This document shows, piece by piece, positions 46,111 to 58,897 of a DNA stretch of 64,000 bases. The notes under the pieces were generated by a model. The model did no database searches. It had not been told where the DNA came from and saw only the letters and a list, made by a program, of their open reading frames with translations. Position 1 is the stretch's first letter. Each line of letters opens with the position of its first letter. The translations under genes and the position numbers were made by a program. Source of the stretch: Vanessa cardui (Eukaryota; Arthropoda; Insecta; Lepidoptera; Nymphalidae); NCBI RefSeq assembly GCF_905220365.1, contig NC_061129.1:14136803-14200802 (forward strand), written 5' to 3'.

Positions 46111-46559
46111 TCATCTTTGTTCCCAGTCATTCTGTCTAATAAAAAACGTAATATCATATCAGTATCCTACAGTTTAATAAATACAGGTAATCTCAACTAA
46201 TTACATTTCTTATCTGATATATTTACCAATGTAACAAGACTTACCTTTACCCTGGCAGCCAGATGTAGTGTTTCACCCCTATCAGTTGCGGTCGTATCGA
46301 TTTCGTTCCCTTTCTTTTTCTGACCGCAGCAAGCAAAACAGCTTTTTATTCTTATTTGTACTCTATTCAAAGCCCGCGGTCTATCCAAATTTCATTCGGA
46401 CGAAAATCCCATGTGAGGGAGCTTATGCGGTAAGGTTTGATGAGAACGACGAAATTTTAATTAAAAACGCTCTCTAAAAACTTATGAGGAAATCTTGAAA
46501 AATTATAATTATACACACAATTCAAAGCCTATTTCAAAACGTACATTTATTTGTAATAA

Positions 46560-46940
46560 AAAACAAAACCGTATTAGTTATGGCCCGTTCTAGCTGGCCG
46601 GAGCGAGGGGAGCGCGGAGATTTGAAATTGGAACCAAATAGGCGTTAAATGGCGGCGTGCGCTGTCATAACGTCATTTGGCGTTCATCAACGGGCGAAAC
46701 AGCATCGCCGTTTGGTGCACGTTTTATTAGCGTAAGGAATAGCGGGGCACAGTGACTCGGAAATTCGGATTTGCATCAGCGAATATACCGGGCGGTGATT
46801 GCATTTTCTTTGCAACTACAGCGTCATTTAATTTGCCTTCAAGGCTGAGACTGCAGCGCTTGGTCTGGCTAAATTGTGCCTTGACTGTCGGCTACGTGGC
46901 GAACTATAAATTAAATGGCCTGCCTCATATTGAATTATAA
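46560..46940. promoter_or_regulatory. Strong candidate enhancer island with octamer and homeodomain words
   Basis: This ~380-bp block is well above background in GC. It holds a perfect POU octamer ATTTGCAT (46769-46776), a Hox/Cad-like gttttatta near 46722, tgtcataacgtcat near 46662 and gcatcgccgtttggtg. It has no repeats and no believable frame. It is the clearest of the desert islands. Confidence 0.35.
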
Positions 46941-47309
46941 ACCTTGTCGAGTTTATATGCATGTTATACATATCCACGTCGCTTTCAAACAAGACGATCT
47001 CCATTAAATCCTCTAAGGCTTCACAGTTACATTAAATCAGATAAATTATTTAGTACTGACATGGAAATATATTTTTTATTTATTTTAAAACTTTCTTTAA
47101 CTTTTATGAATATTTATAACATCTACTGATTCTACCATATAAATAAAAAGAATCGCACTATCTCTTCTTTAAAAAATATTGTAGACAATATCATGTAGAG
47201 CATACTTTTTAGATTTGTTATTATTTATTCTAATAAAAACTCTTTAGTGTTTTAATGTTTAGGATTTATGACTTAATACAATTTTTATATTAAAACTTTA
47301 TTAACGCCT

Positions 47310-47530
47310 CAAATCGAGTGTTTACATGTAAATATATAAAATGGAGCCGATATTGGGATCATAAAGCAGTTGCGAGCGATCCATCAGCCGGGTCGTTACT
47401 CTCGATATTTCCACACATAAACCCCGAGATGACGTTTTCTTCTAAATTTCATTTCGTTTCAATCGTTTCTTTGCTTTCAATCCCCTGTAAATCAACCTTT
47501 CGTGAAACGATGCTTTCTTCAATTTAAAAT
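47310..47530. promoter_or_regulatory. Mixed-composition island in the gene desert
   Basis: ggagccgatattgggatcat and gcgatccatcagccgggtcg occur in a non-repetitive stretch. The 69-codon frame lacks any motif. Confidence 0.2.
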
Positions 47531-47999
47531 TGTTATCTGATATAAATAAATATACATTTTTTTTAAGGTTTCTAATCAAATTTATTCACAATTCAGAGTA
47601 TTTTATTCATATACGTATGTGTATGTTACGTACATTTTTTTTTATTTCCTAACTATTTGATTTTAAAACGCACTTAAAAAATATTTCTTTAGATCGTCCC
47701 TCAGCATAAGTAGATTATATTATTAATTAAAAGAGGCCAGTATGTGGATACCCATTAAAGATCAATTAGTTCTGACCTAATATTCCTTAGAAATAGGCTT
47801 GTTGTGTAGTAAAAATCAAATCAATACTTCATCACCCTCTCATTCTCAGACTATTTCTGGTCTTGCACTACATAATTGAAAGTCGTGTCTGTGAAAGCCC
47901 AGTTATTGCGACTCCAGTGTTATTCTTCTCTGGTTACACCAACGACTCAAATATGCAATACAATAAATTATTTTAATTAAAATTATATTTGTAATTCTT

Positions 48000-50110
48000 T
48001 GAACGAAATACTATCATACACATCAAATAATATAAATCGACACGCTTCAAGATAACGTTTTAAATTGTAGGAGAGGCGGTTATATAGTACGGGATATTTC
48101 ATTTTGAATAAATTAAATTTACACCAATCTTCCTCCTCGACAGGAGCCTACGAGTGAAGAGTTCGCTTCATTTCTTCTCATATAATAACAAGATAGAAAC
48201 CGTCGTGTCATTATTTTTAAATTTCATATTTATGACAATATTTTAATATCAATATGGATAAATATTTAAGAGTTTGAGAAGAGTTTGAGAAGCATTACAC
48301 TTGCTTATGCATTTTACTTATTGCATTTCATTACACTTGCTTGACCGAGGATATATTTAATGCGCTACTCAATTTCGAATATTACACATATTAAAGTATT
48401 TTTATTTTTTATTTTAACAGGATTCCTTCTATAATTAACACAAGTAAACCAGCGATGCTGGAGCAAAAGTTAACTCAGCATTATAGTTTTGTATTTTTTA
48501 AACGGAACATATAATCGGATCTTCGATTAATAATTACACGTTCGACTTCTCTTAATTGAATGTTTAAAGAAAATAGCAATATAAAGATAATTCAATTATT
48601 TTTGCTTATATACAATTTATACAACCTAACAGTGACATCGTCAATTTATTATAAAAAAATGTGCCATCGAAAATATTTAACGACTCTGTGTATAAAATAC
48701 ATTAACACCGATCCAGTTAAAATATTTAAGATTCGCAATTCTATATTAATTTCTAATAAAAAAACATTAATGTACGAGTATATAGCTATCGTAAAGATGT
48801 TATAGCGATAAAGATTGATTTACTAATCAAAGCGGTTTTATTAAAGTTAAACGTTGAATTTGAAGATGTAAATACCGATAGAATCGAGATTAATCGAATT
48901 AAAAAGTTGATTATCGAATAAATTGAACACAATCTCAACGCTGGCCCTTGAAAGTGTCAACAGGCTCAAAATAAAATAAGAACTCGATTTTGAGTGCTAG
49001 TCTCATTTAACAGAATGCCCTAAGGATTTATTTTGACACTAAGCACTCGGTCATAATTATAAATTAAAATAAAGATATTAAACCTCTTTAGAAGACAATG
49101 GTTACATTTTTTTATCGAATTCTACAGTGCGTGCTTGGTTTTCGAACTTTTAATTAGTTTAGATTTTTTTCCAAAGCATATGACAATTATATTATTTTAG
49201 AAAGACTACCATTATCATTATAATATCTCTTTCTAGTTATAACTTACTATTTATAAATGAGATGTTACATTACACGTGAAAACGCTATTATTTAACTAAC
49301 TTCCAAAAAGACCTTTTCTCACGATTGTATATAGCCCTTTAAAGCATATTAATAATGAAAAAAAATCCATTTAAACTTTCATTGTACGAATAAAACATAA
49401 TTTCGTTAAACTTAATTCCTCGAAATCCTGAGTGTTTACAGAAAATTGTATCGACTCCACCATTAACACCATTCGCTTAACATTAACAACCCCAACAATT
49501 ATCCCTCCCACCTAACAAACACGTCACCGTCACAGTCAACCCTAACAAAGCGTATAATTTTACGTCTGTTTGTCCGTTGATCTCAGATTAAGTGCGATAA
49601 ATAAATACTTAACGTTTTAATCCATTTGCGGGATCTAATCTTTTGCTGTAAGGAATTTGTAGAGTATCTTATGTCAGATCATTTTCGATTAACTCGTGCC
49701 GTTTATATAATACATTTTCTTTTAAAAAAATTACATTACATGTAATATTTTCCCATCATCGTCTTTTATGTTTTCCAATAAAAAAAATTAGATACGAGAT
49801 AGAAGATAGAAACCATATAGGCGTACAAAAATATTTATTTAGTCAGTCGAAATTAATATTTGTTTATAATAATTAATCACCAATTTTTCTGAAGGCTATA
49901 ATTTTTTCAATAAATTTGAATACACTTACGATAAATATTATCCAGAATAAAGGCATAAATAAATAAATACTACATATATTCATAAATTATAAGACATAAA
50001 TTAATCACAGACACTATTTGTGACTTAATAATAAGCAAACCAATAGCAATACATAATCTACAAAGTGCTATCCAAACTCCATTTTCAGTATAAAATGTAC
50101 GTAACCGCTC
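48000..50110. other. AT-rich spacer in the gene desert
   Basis: An 81-codon frame at 48560-48805 is Asn/Ile/Lys-rich, as expected by chance in AT-rich DNA. Nothing else is seen. Confidence 0.5.
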
Positions 50111-50129
50111 TCAAGAATAAGAAGTAATA

Positions 50130-50400
50130 AGCAGTTTTCTTTCGCGCCAAAATTGTCTTCCATAATAGCTACGGAGGCAAGATACCGCTCCCGCCATAAA
50201 AAGAGATAAACGACCGTTCTCTCTATTATTTTTGCTCTTTAACAAAAGCAATGTGTGCATGTACATTTGTCCTTTTCTAACTTGCCAAGCAAACGACTCG
50301 CTCTCTCGACCACGAGAGAAAAACAAAAATTTGTCGCGCGCCCCCACCCCTAGCCACTAATGTTCGGGGTGAGGTGAAGGGAAGCGGGCCACCTCCTTTG
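50130..50400. promoter_or_regulatory. GC-rich island in the gene desert
   Basis: ggcaagataccgctcccgcc, gccataaaaagagataaacg and gcgcgcccccacccctagcc. GATA (agataa) and Cad-like (cataaaa) words are present. Confidence 0.25.
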
Positions 50401-50619
50401 TAATTTAGTTGAAAAACCTAATATGTGTCAATTAAAATTTTATTAAAATCTCAATTTGAGTACAGTCGAGTGTATATTAACAGTTTAACATTATTAAGAT
50501 TTTAATAAATCGCTCGTAGTTTATTATGAGGTACTTTAGCATGATTTAATTTTGTACAAATGAATAAATAATATACTTAAGCTAAGTAATTTTAATAACG
50601 CCGTCTGCTAGGCATTAAG

Positions 50620-50940
50620 GATGGGTATGGGTAAGCGTGAACATATAGTATAAAGAATTTATTACTGCCTTGTGTGGAAGCGCCATTGTGTGGGCAGAAT
50701 GCCTTTGTGCTCTAGTATTCTCTGTCACAAAGGCGCGATGTTTTGGCGGGAGAAAAAGGCGGGCGCGTTATCAGCGGGCGCCATTATGGTGGCTTATCAG
50801 AGCGCACTTCCGCGAGACTTCGCCCCTTTTTCTTTAACGGTCACGTCTGGGCGGCTCAGGTGAAGATAGCGGAATACGTGTTTTGTTTCTTCTCGCCAAT
50901 TCCTCGCCGTAATGTCTTCGTTTGTAAGATTACAAAGGAA
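50620..50940. promoter_or_regulatory. GC-rich island with two GATA sites and CCATTA
   Basis: Two GATA sites (ttatcag at 50768-50774 and cttatcag at 50793-50800) flank a GCCATTATGG core at about 50780-50789. Several overlapping short frames are chance readings of GC-rich DNA. Confidence 0.3.
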
Positions 50941-51129
50941 CGTTTTTTATAAGAATAAATTAATAAATTGCAGCCACAATTTTTTTTTAGCTGGTCTTTG
51001 TACTTTTACATTTTATTGTACAATATTTCCATCTTTAAAACTGTTGAAAAAACACTGTTTTTGCATTAAAAGAGAGCTCTATCAGAAATGGTTATTTAAT
51101 AAACCATTGAAGCTATGAAAATGAAATAT

Positions 51130-51290
51130 AAAAGTGCCTTCAATAAACAAGACCGTAGGGTGAGCCTGGGGGCGGGATGAATGAGCTAATTAAGGCGCCA
51201 GGCGAAAGAAAACGCGAAGAAAAGCGGAGAAAACTCGGGAAAACAAGAATACTTCATGTGTCGCAGGGTCGTACTCAACAAAATAATAGC
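51130..51290. promoter_or_regulatory. GC-rich island with TAATTA-type site
   Basis: gggtgagcctgggggcggga and gagctaattaaggcgccagg; ctaattaag is a homeodomain-type word. Confidence 0.22.
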
Positions 51291-51529
51291 CATCTCTCAA
51301 TTAAAAATTTAAATACAAATATTTGATTCATATTTTTTGTTTATTATTTGAAATATTTTTTTATGTATGACAGTTTGAATTAAAATATCTTATTTTGGAC
51401 TAGTAGTAAGATATATTTGTTATTATTTGTCTACGATTACTGTGACTACAATTCCTGCTAATTTATTTTGAAATTGGACGTTTCGTTTTATTAATATATC
51501 TTATGAGTAAAGGTATTACCAATTGCATC

Positions 51530-51760
51530 CGCCCAAGGACATTTCAGCTAAAGATAAAAATGAATATATGTTAGTAGATCCGGCCCTGCTCGAAGACGTT
51601 CGTGTCCTCGTGAATGGTCCGCTAACAAACTCTTTTACAAAAATACAATAATTACTTTAAGTCGAATAAAAACCGCTTTCTTCGTCCGCGCTCCGGACAA
51701 GTCGCCTAATTTCACCTTCGCACCCACTCGGGTTTCCCTTTACTTAACAGACAATCTACG
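51530..51760. promoter_or_regulatory. GC-richer island in the gene desert
   Basis: cggccctgctcgaagacgtt and gtccgcgctccggacaagtc. No frame or repeat similarity is seen. Confidence 0.2.
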
Positions 51761-53149
51761 TTTTGTTTTAGATAATATATAAAAAGGTATAAATTATTCT
51801 AAAGTATTTTTATATATTTATGATTGTCCCCAGTTGATTTTTTTTTTTCGTAACTAAATTGTTTATTTGTATATGTCTATGGCTAGCCATAAGTATGAGC
51901 CTTGGAACTTAACACTAAGGTTAAGGATTCACCCTCTTTGGGATAAGTTGGTAAATAGTTTTTTTCGAAAATTCTCCGTAACGGATAGAAGTTTGGGAAT
52001 TTGCTGTGTTTACACTTCCGCGCCGTGAAACCGTAGTCATTACATCTACTTCTACTGGACGCGAAGCCCAGTTGTGGGATACTTACTTAAATAAAATTGT
52101 ATTTAAAATATAAATTAATAAAAGACATTCGAAAATTTTCCAAAATCAGCCGTACGTAACACTCGTTTTATACAATCTTTAAATAATATCATTCTTAATA
52201 AAATCTTATCAAACAATATAAAAATTGAGGACTTAATAAAAACGTTGTCACCTATCGGTTGAACGCCGCCATTTTGGGTTTCTATTGCTATTTAAAAGTT
52301 AAATATAAAATTCAAACGAGGCTTTCAATGCGCTTCATTTAGAGGAAATTTTCATAGCCAAGTAGTCGTTGAAGTTACGCTTGTCATTATAATGTCCAAA
52401 GTTTCGCAGCCTTTGCTCTCTGGAAACATTAACATATATTTACAAATATATATATACTTTTTTAACCATTTTAATATAGGCTATTCATTTACTTTGCTTT
52501 AGTTTTAATTTTTATAGGCCTCTTTATATTTTAATTAGAACATCGACTTCTTTTTCCTACTAGTCGTTTCCTCATTAATGAGGGTCGTGACCACCATGCG
52601 TGTGGCTCTCCTGAACACTTATATTCACTTATATTTATTATATTCATTATTGAGTAGGTAATAGTGAGTAGTCTAGTTTCAATAATAATGATTTCATTAT
52701 AATAATAGAGAGCCATACGATCTTTGCCTCCTCTCCACAGCTAACAAAACTCTACGACTTTTTTTTACCTACCCATAATTTCTTAGTAGTATACTTTAAA
52801 AAAAGGTAATACAGTTCGTGTATAATACAATAGTCTACACTTTAATACATTTATTTTAATAACAAAATTAAGTTTTAAATTAAGAATGCTAATTATAATT
52901 ACATAATTATCCATTTTAAAATTGAAAAATACTGGCACACTAAAGCATTGCCTGTATCTAGGGATTGCATTCTTGCAAATTGGGATACCGTAAGTTGGCA
53001 GGATAATTTTATTCCCTGCGGGATCCCGCAAATGTTGTGAGCTTTTGTTGTGGAGTCCACGATGCGTATCCGCAAAATTCAAATACTTTTCATTTCACTT
53101 TCAACATTTAACATTGCTCTATGACTATTTATTAATGATACAACTAACA
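51761..53149. other. AT-rich spacer in the gene desert
   Basis: A small patch near 52255-52400 (ttgaacgccgccattttggg) is GC-richer. No gene or repeat is identified. Confidence 0.5.
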
Positions 53150-53345
53150 AGTGTGGAGGCAAAAAGAACCACTTCAGCCACTGGCTACATTGTCAACTAA
53201 GATGTTATATCCCTTGTGTCTGTATTCATATTAGCTCACTAAACCTTCAAACCGGATCAGAGCTAAACTATGAATGATATTTAGCGGTAATATTTGTAAT
53301 GATTGGGTACCTACCCAAACGAACTTGCATAAAGTCTTACCAAGT
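53150..53345 (+). repeat. Dispersed repeat family D
   Basis: aactaagatgttatatccct and gcggtaatatttgtaatgat match the family. It is followed directly by a SINE. Confidence 0.6.
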
Positions 53346-53371
53346 ATTATTACTGTGATACATCACGAAAA

Positions 53372-53668
53372 CATCAACACCAGCAGCCTGTAAATTTCCC
53401 ACTACTGTGCTAAGGCTTCCTCTTTCTCTCAAGATGAAGGTTTGGAACATATTCCACCACGCAGTGCCAATGCGGGTAGGTTGAATATACATGTGGTAAA
53501 ATTGATCTGAAATTAGACACCTACAGGTCACGATGTATTGCTTCACCGCCGAGCATGAGATCTATTTACACAAATTAAGCACATGAATATTCAACGTTCC
53601 TTGCCTGGATTTGAAACCGCAATGATCGGTTAAGATGCACGCATATTAACCACTGGGCCATCTCGGCA
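53372..53668 (-). mobile_element. tRNA-derived SINE, minus strand
   Basis: The plus strand reads the element backwards from cagcagcctgtaaatttccc to accactgggccatctcgg. It is moderately diverged, and lies directly after a family D repeat at 53150-53345. Confidence 0.82.
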
Positions 53669-54384
53669 TCACGAATCACGATCGAATTAACACATCGATT
53701 TCGTAATATTTCATCGATTAACGAAATCATAAATAATAGCATGTAATTTCAATACACATAACACAACAGTCGATCGTCTATAATCCCCACTAAAAGCGAT
53801 CAGTGAGATGATATCGCATTCAATCTCCTGTGAACTTAGACATCAGATAGTAATTGGCGGTATGAGACGTTGCGTTACCAGCTTAGTGGTTAAGTTTGCC
53901 CATCAACCGTTCAGCGTAATTACTATCGCTCTGTCTACGAAATTAGTTCAATATGTTAACTTTTAATTATATTTTTAATTCATATAAAGTACAAGAAAAT
54001 ATAGTTGTCTTATAATTTTTAATCAATAAATAATATTTACGTTTGGATTTAATATAAAAATACGTATATATATACATACTTCAACAGTCCCTACTTACTC
54101 AGACCCTTACTTTAAACCATTTAAAATTCATTCTAAAAATCGTATATTAAATAACAATGTAATTTTTGTGCACAATAATATTATTTTAATTTTATATTAG
54201 CTTCAATACATACATGGGTTACTAATATAACCATTTTATCTCCAAATAAGGCACAATTAATTATTTTTAGCTAAATTAACTGTTATTTTTTTTAATAACT
54301 TACCTAATTTAAAATTTTGAGATAAAATTAAAGCAAATTACAGTTTAATAGAATACTTGGAGTGTGTTAATGTAACTACAGTCA

Positions 54385-54522
54385 CAAGGGGCATAGCATC
54401 TTATTTCTCAAGGTACATTGATGATATAAGGAAAGGTTAATATTTCTTACAACACCATATGTTTGGGCGGTGGTGACCACTTTCCATCAGGCCTATATGC
54501 TCGTGCCCCGCAATATGCCATA
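54385..54522 (-). repeat. Dispersed repeat family D fragment, minus strand
   Basis: tttcttacaacaccatatgt, gggcggtggtgaccactttc and tatatgctcgtgcccc match the head of the family. Confidence 0.58.
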
Positions 54523-55779
54523 AAATGTTATGTAATATAATATACTTCATATTTCGGTATTTGTTCTGAAATCTTAGAACTAAATACAGTAAAAATAAAA
54601 CAAAAAACAAAAATATACTTAATACTAAAAAGAAAAAAAAATATTGTCTTGTATAATATCTCATCATTTAAGTGTCTTTGAATTAATAAAGTCGTAATTA
54701 TACGAGTGCGATTTTGGGACGGATAATCATTAATTACTGACTCTGAGACATATTCTTAAAGTAATTAAAATTACAATTTTAACGCGTCTCATGTCATGAT
54801 ATAAATTAAATTTAATATCCGTTTAGTTATTTCTTCGAGATAAACATGTTTTATTGAAAAACTTTGCCCGCGGATGGCTGATTAGGTTAGTTCGCAACTT
54901 GTACAATAATTTAGATTGAGCTATGATTCTCGTACGCCGCGTCTTACTTCGCTGTAGATCGCGTAACAGAGAAATGTTGCTACGAAAATTTATTTGCTGG
55001 ATATGGCATTTAATTTACCAACACCTAAGATTAACATCGTCATTAACCTAACTTATGGTTAAGTAAGAAGAATTTAATATTAAATTAGATTCTTTTAAAG
55101 TTAAATGCACATAATTATGATATAAATATCAAAATTAAAAAATATCATGGCAACATTTGGTATTTCCTATATTAACATATATTTAGGATATTCCTTTGCA
55201 CTACAACTGACTAGTACAAATAAAAATAAAACACAGAAGCGCGCTAACCCTAATTAAACAGCTATTATTTCCTTTTTTGGCGCGGAGAGTAAGGCTTACA
55301 TGAGCGTGACTTGTAATTCGTTAAAAAGTGTTCATTGTGTTTTATTTTTGACTTGTAAGCTTAACTGAGTAAGTAAGTAACTTCAATATGTATAGTTTGG
55401 TGATTTATTTATGTTAAGATAAATTTGCACTAAGAACTATTTTAATAAATTGTTTTAAATACTTGCCTTTTTAAAATTCATTTCACTTCCGTGTTCTAAA
55501 TATATGAGTAATAATTAAGGTCTAACTCTCTCCGTAGGTTAAATTAAATTTGTATACTATGCATACATATTTATTAAGTGTTAGATATACTTATTTATAA
55601 ATACTTATATCACAGTTCCAAATAAACATGTCACGGTGACTGTTTTAAATAAGTCAGTATAATATGAACGCACGACATACTTAAGATTTTATAACAATTT
55701 ACAATGTGTATTGAAAAAGCCATTTATTTTTTATTAATGGTAACACATCCAGTATACAAGATCTTTGAAATAAACATCT

Positions 55780-55990
55780 TGTGAAGTTTGAGCGGTTTAA
55801 TAGCTTAATACGCGCTTGTAATGAGTTGCTAATGAATTAAGCTGAATTTACTCGCGCTGATTATTTCACCACTCGCACTGAGACGCCATTAGAGACGAAA
55901 TTAAATTATAATTTATACATGATATTTAGTGACGCGTCGCGGTTTCACGCGCGATAAGACGATTTTGTGAATAGGAGTATAGCGCCACCT
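55780..55990. promoter_or_regulatory. Candidate enhancer with clustered homeodomain words
   Basis: TAAT words are dense here, including CTAATGAATTAAG at 55829-55841 and taatgag at about 55819, next to cgcgtcgcggtttcacgcgc. It has no coding potential and no second copy in the window. Confidence 0.28.
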
Positions 55991-56037
55991 ATCGGATCCT
56001 ACAATAGCTATAAGTAATCGTCATTTTATTAACAAAT

Positions 56038-56240
56038 ACTTACTAATCGTCACACGCGCTTCGCGTTTTATAGTAGGGGTTGATACTTGGTAGTCAAGTG
56101 CTATGGACAAATAACATATTCTTTGGAGTTTAAGATTGATTCCTCATAAATTTCATAAAATTCCGTACCGAGGTTTTGCCGTGAAAAAGCATAGACAAAG
56201 AGTTACTTTAGCATTTATATGATTGGTATAGATTGATATA
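56038..56240 (+). repeat. Dispersed repeat family C
   Basis: ctaatcgtcacacgcgcttc opens the copy and caaagagttactttagcatt closes it. Confidence 0.5.
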
Positions 56241-58809
56241 TTTTTAAATATACGATTATGACATCACTAAAGCTGAGTTGGCTTATGACCTAACTGAAGA
56301 GACTGATCATAACTAAAAAGAACAGATCTGTGAGAATCTATGGTATGGATTCGTAAAAAAAATCTCATAATAATAATCGCTTCTTTGCGATCTAAATCAA
56401 GCTATTACTCGAAGAAATTAAACTCATTTTAATCATAACCGAGGACCAATTGTAATTATTTTTATCTTCTTATTCTTTAGTTATATTTCGATACAATTTT
56501 GAACAAACCACAATGTTGCGTTACTATTCTAAGTAAAAAGACTGAACGGCGACGATTCTGTTTCGATTCGATTGCGATAAACTATCAATTTGTTAGCAGA
56601 ATTTATTCCCTGTAGAAAAAGGCCCTATTTTGACTAAGCTATTCTGAGCTGGCTACTATTTCCAAAGAAAATTTCAATTATTATAAAGTATTTGTTTTTT
56701 AGTATATGGCAATAAAATGTAATCTAACTCTATTAATATTAATTATAAAATTTATTGTATAACTTGAAAACATGTTTTATTAAATCATATATATAATTGG
56801 TAAAGAAATCTCTCGTTATTCTGCATTAATATAATTAATTAAAGGGTTAAAAAAACAGAAACACTAATATAATCCCGTTTTATTAAAACATCATTAAAAA
56901 ATAGCAACAAAATATACAAATACAATCAGCAACATAGAAAAGTGCAGTAGAATCTTAAATTAATTTTATAAAATATGTCATTAAAACATACGAAAAAACA
57001 TTACTAGACAGATAATGTGAAAAAAAAAAATATTTACAACCAAAACAATTCACAACAAACATGGCTTATAAATCGAAAGTCATTCTTATAACGACAGTAC
57101 TCCCATTTCTTGAGTAACTTTAAAATAGTTTCAAAATCCTGTCAATTTTAGTAGCATTAATAATCTATATTTGTATACCTAAGTAGGCAAAGGCAAAACA
57201 GATCAAAAGCTGATTATTAACCAATTTATATTATCCAATTTTCCAATTTTTGACGAGCATTGATATAATCAACAAAAAAATTGTAACCGTCTGTTCGACA
57301 TACAAACATACAAACTACAAATTCAATGTCCTTCTCAAATTTTCAACACACTATTTATAACTACTAAGGCAAGTGGTACCACTAGGTGGTTTTAAATGGT
57401 AACCATTATAAATTTTGCTAGCAAAAGGAAATGAGATGTTTATGGTACCTACTATAGATAAGCCTGCCCATCCCTACCACCATTACAATAGTAAAGCTAC
57501 TAATTAAATATGACACAAATACTATATTTTTGGTACAAATTTGCTTACAACTATATATAATACATATTAAGTTCAACAGCACCAATATTTATATACTACC
57601 TTCACAATTATATAAATATTACAGAATAAGCTTTGGTTCTATAATCTATTGTTCACTTCATTAAAATCTGTACAAAATATTAAAAAAAATATATACATTT
57701 AACTTCATTTAATTTACATATGTCAGTTGAAAATCTAAGATTCTTATATTTTCATTTTATTTTTATAATTTAACAAAATACAGTTGCGTTCCCTACGTCT
57801 ACAATAAGGTCCTTTTACATTGGTATACTCCGGTTTAAAGAATATTGCTACAGACAGACAGATCAGACAGACAAATATATACCTTTCATTGGAAAAAAAC
57901 ACTTATACCTTCCAGATCGTAATTCGTTTTTTGATATTGCACAGATTCTAATGTAATGGTTTCTACATACTATATATAAACGATAATTTGTTTAGATATT
58001 TATTTTTATATTAAAATTGTAAAAACTATATTTCATTTTTTTTTTTTAATATGTTATCCCTGCTAGAAGCAAAGCAGATTCTTTCTAGAAATGTGTTAAA
58101 AAATTTTCATAGACATTTTGAAAATATTAATGAACTAAATATAATATACATTACTTTTTCGTTACAGTTTTACTATTTTATGTATGCGTAAAGAAATTTA
58201 TGGTTTGTTCATTCAACATCTCATTTGAGCTTAATTTTATATAAATAATAACATAAGTACACAATTTGTATATAAGGTCAATTATTATTGTTTAAGTGAA
58301 TCTCTATTGAGATATAATAAAATAAAGGTTTGAATGAACACAAATCAGTTTTTGATAGTTTCTCTTTTGACAAGTATTCTTATTTTTACAGTCATTTATT
58401 TATTACATAAACTTTACGATAACACAATATTAAAACATTTAGAAAACAAAACCTCAACTTTTCTTGCATTTTCATTAAGCAACATTTCCTTATTATATTT
58501 AATCTGTTTGTTCTATTAAGTTATAGGGAATGTTAAAGATATATATAAACTCTTTTCCAAATATTTCTAAAATCCTTGTCATCGAAAGCCATATAACTTG
58601 AACTATATTTCACACTTAAAACCATATTGTATGAATCATACATTACTTTGAAAACGTATATTATAATTTAACAATCACTCATTACAAAATACGCGCCAAA
58701 ATTAAAGTGACGCGAAAGTTTTTGGTATATATAAGCTAAATTGAATAAGAGAAAAGTTATCTGTGTGGGTGTCTTGGCTTGTGTGCGTGTCAAAAAATGT
58801 GTGTGTTAC
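56241..58809. other. AT-rich region downstream of PEX1, may include its 3' UTR
   Basis: Several TTTATT words (AATAAA on the minus strand) occur, for example near 58396 and 56876, so the PEX1 polyadenylation site cannot be chosen. The 61-codon hydrophobic plus frame at 58334-58519 is probably chance. Confidence 0.45.
57365..57485 (-). repeat. Possible decayed family D fragment
   Basis: ggtaccactaggtggt and ggtacctactatagataagc weakly resemble the family's 3' part. The identification is tentative. Confidence 0.25.
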
Positions 58810-58897
58810 TTATGCTAGGGTAACTCTTTGTTTCTGCATCATCTGTGATATTAACTTCTGCTCCGGCGATAGTTGTTCCCCTCGAAATCTCTTATAG
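58810..58897 (-). CDS. Pex1: PEX1 last exon with stop codon
   Basis: The first base completes an Ile codon split by the intron. It continues YKRFRGEQLSPEQKLISQMM, then QKQRVTLA and TAA (58812-58810). The acceptor aattattgcag is strong. The IYKRF motif follows directly from the previous exon's LFYDT, as in other PEX1 C-termini. Confidence 0.85.

Noticed and set aside
50672..50952. Overlapping ORFs (63 and 69 codons) as a gene pair
   Set aside because: Both frames are open only because the island is GC-rich. Neither has a domain.
58334..58519. Small hydrophobic membrane-like ORF of 61 codons
   Set aside because: It is rich in Leu, Ile, Asn and Lys, as expected by chance in very AT-rich DNA. 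It lies antisense to the likely PEX1 3' UTR and has no recognisable motif.
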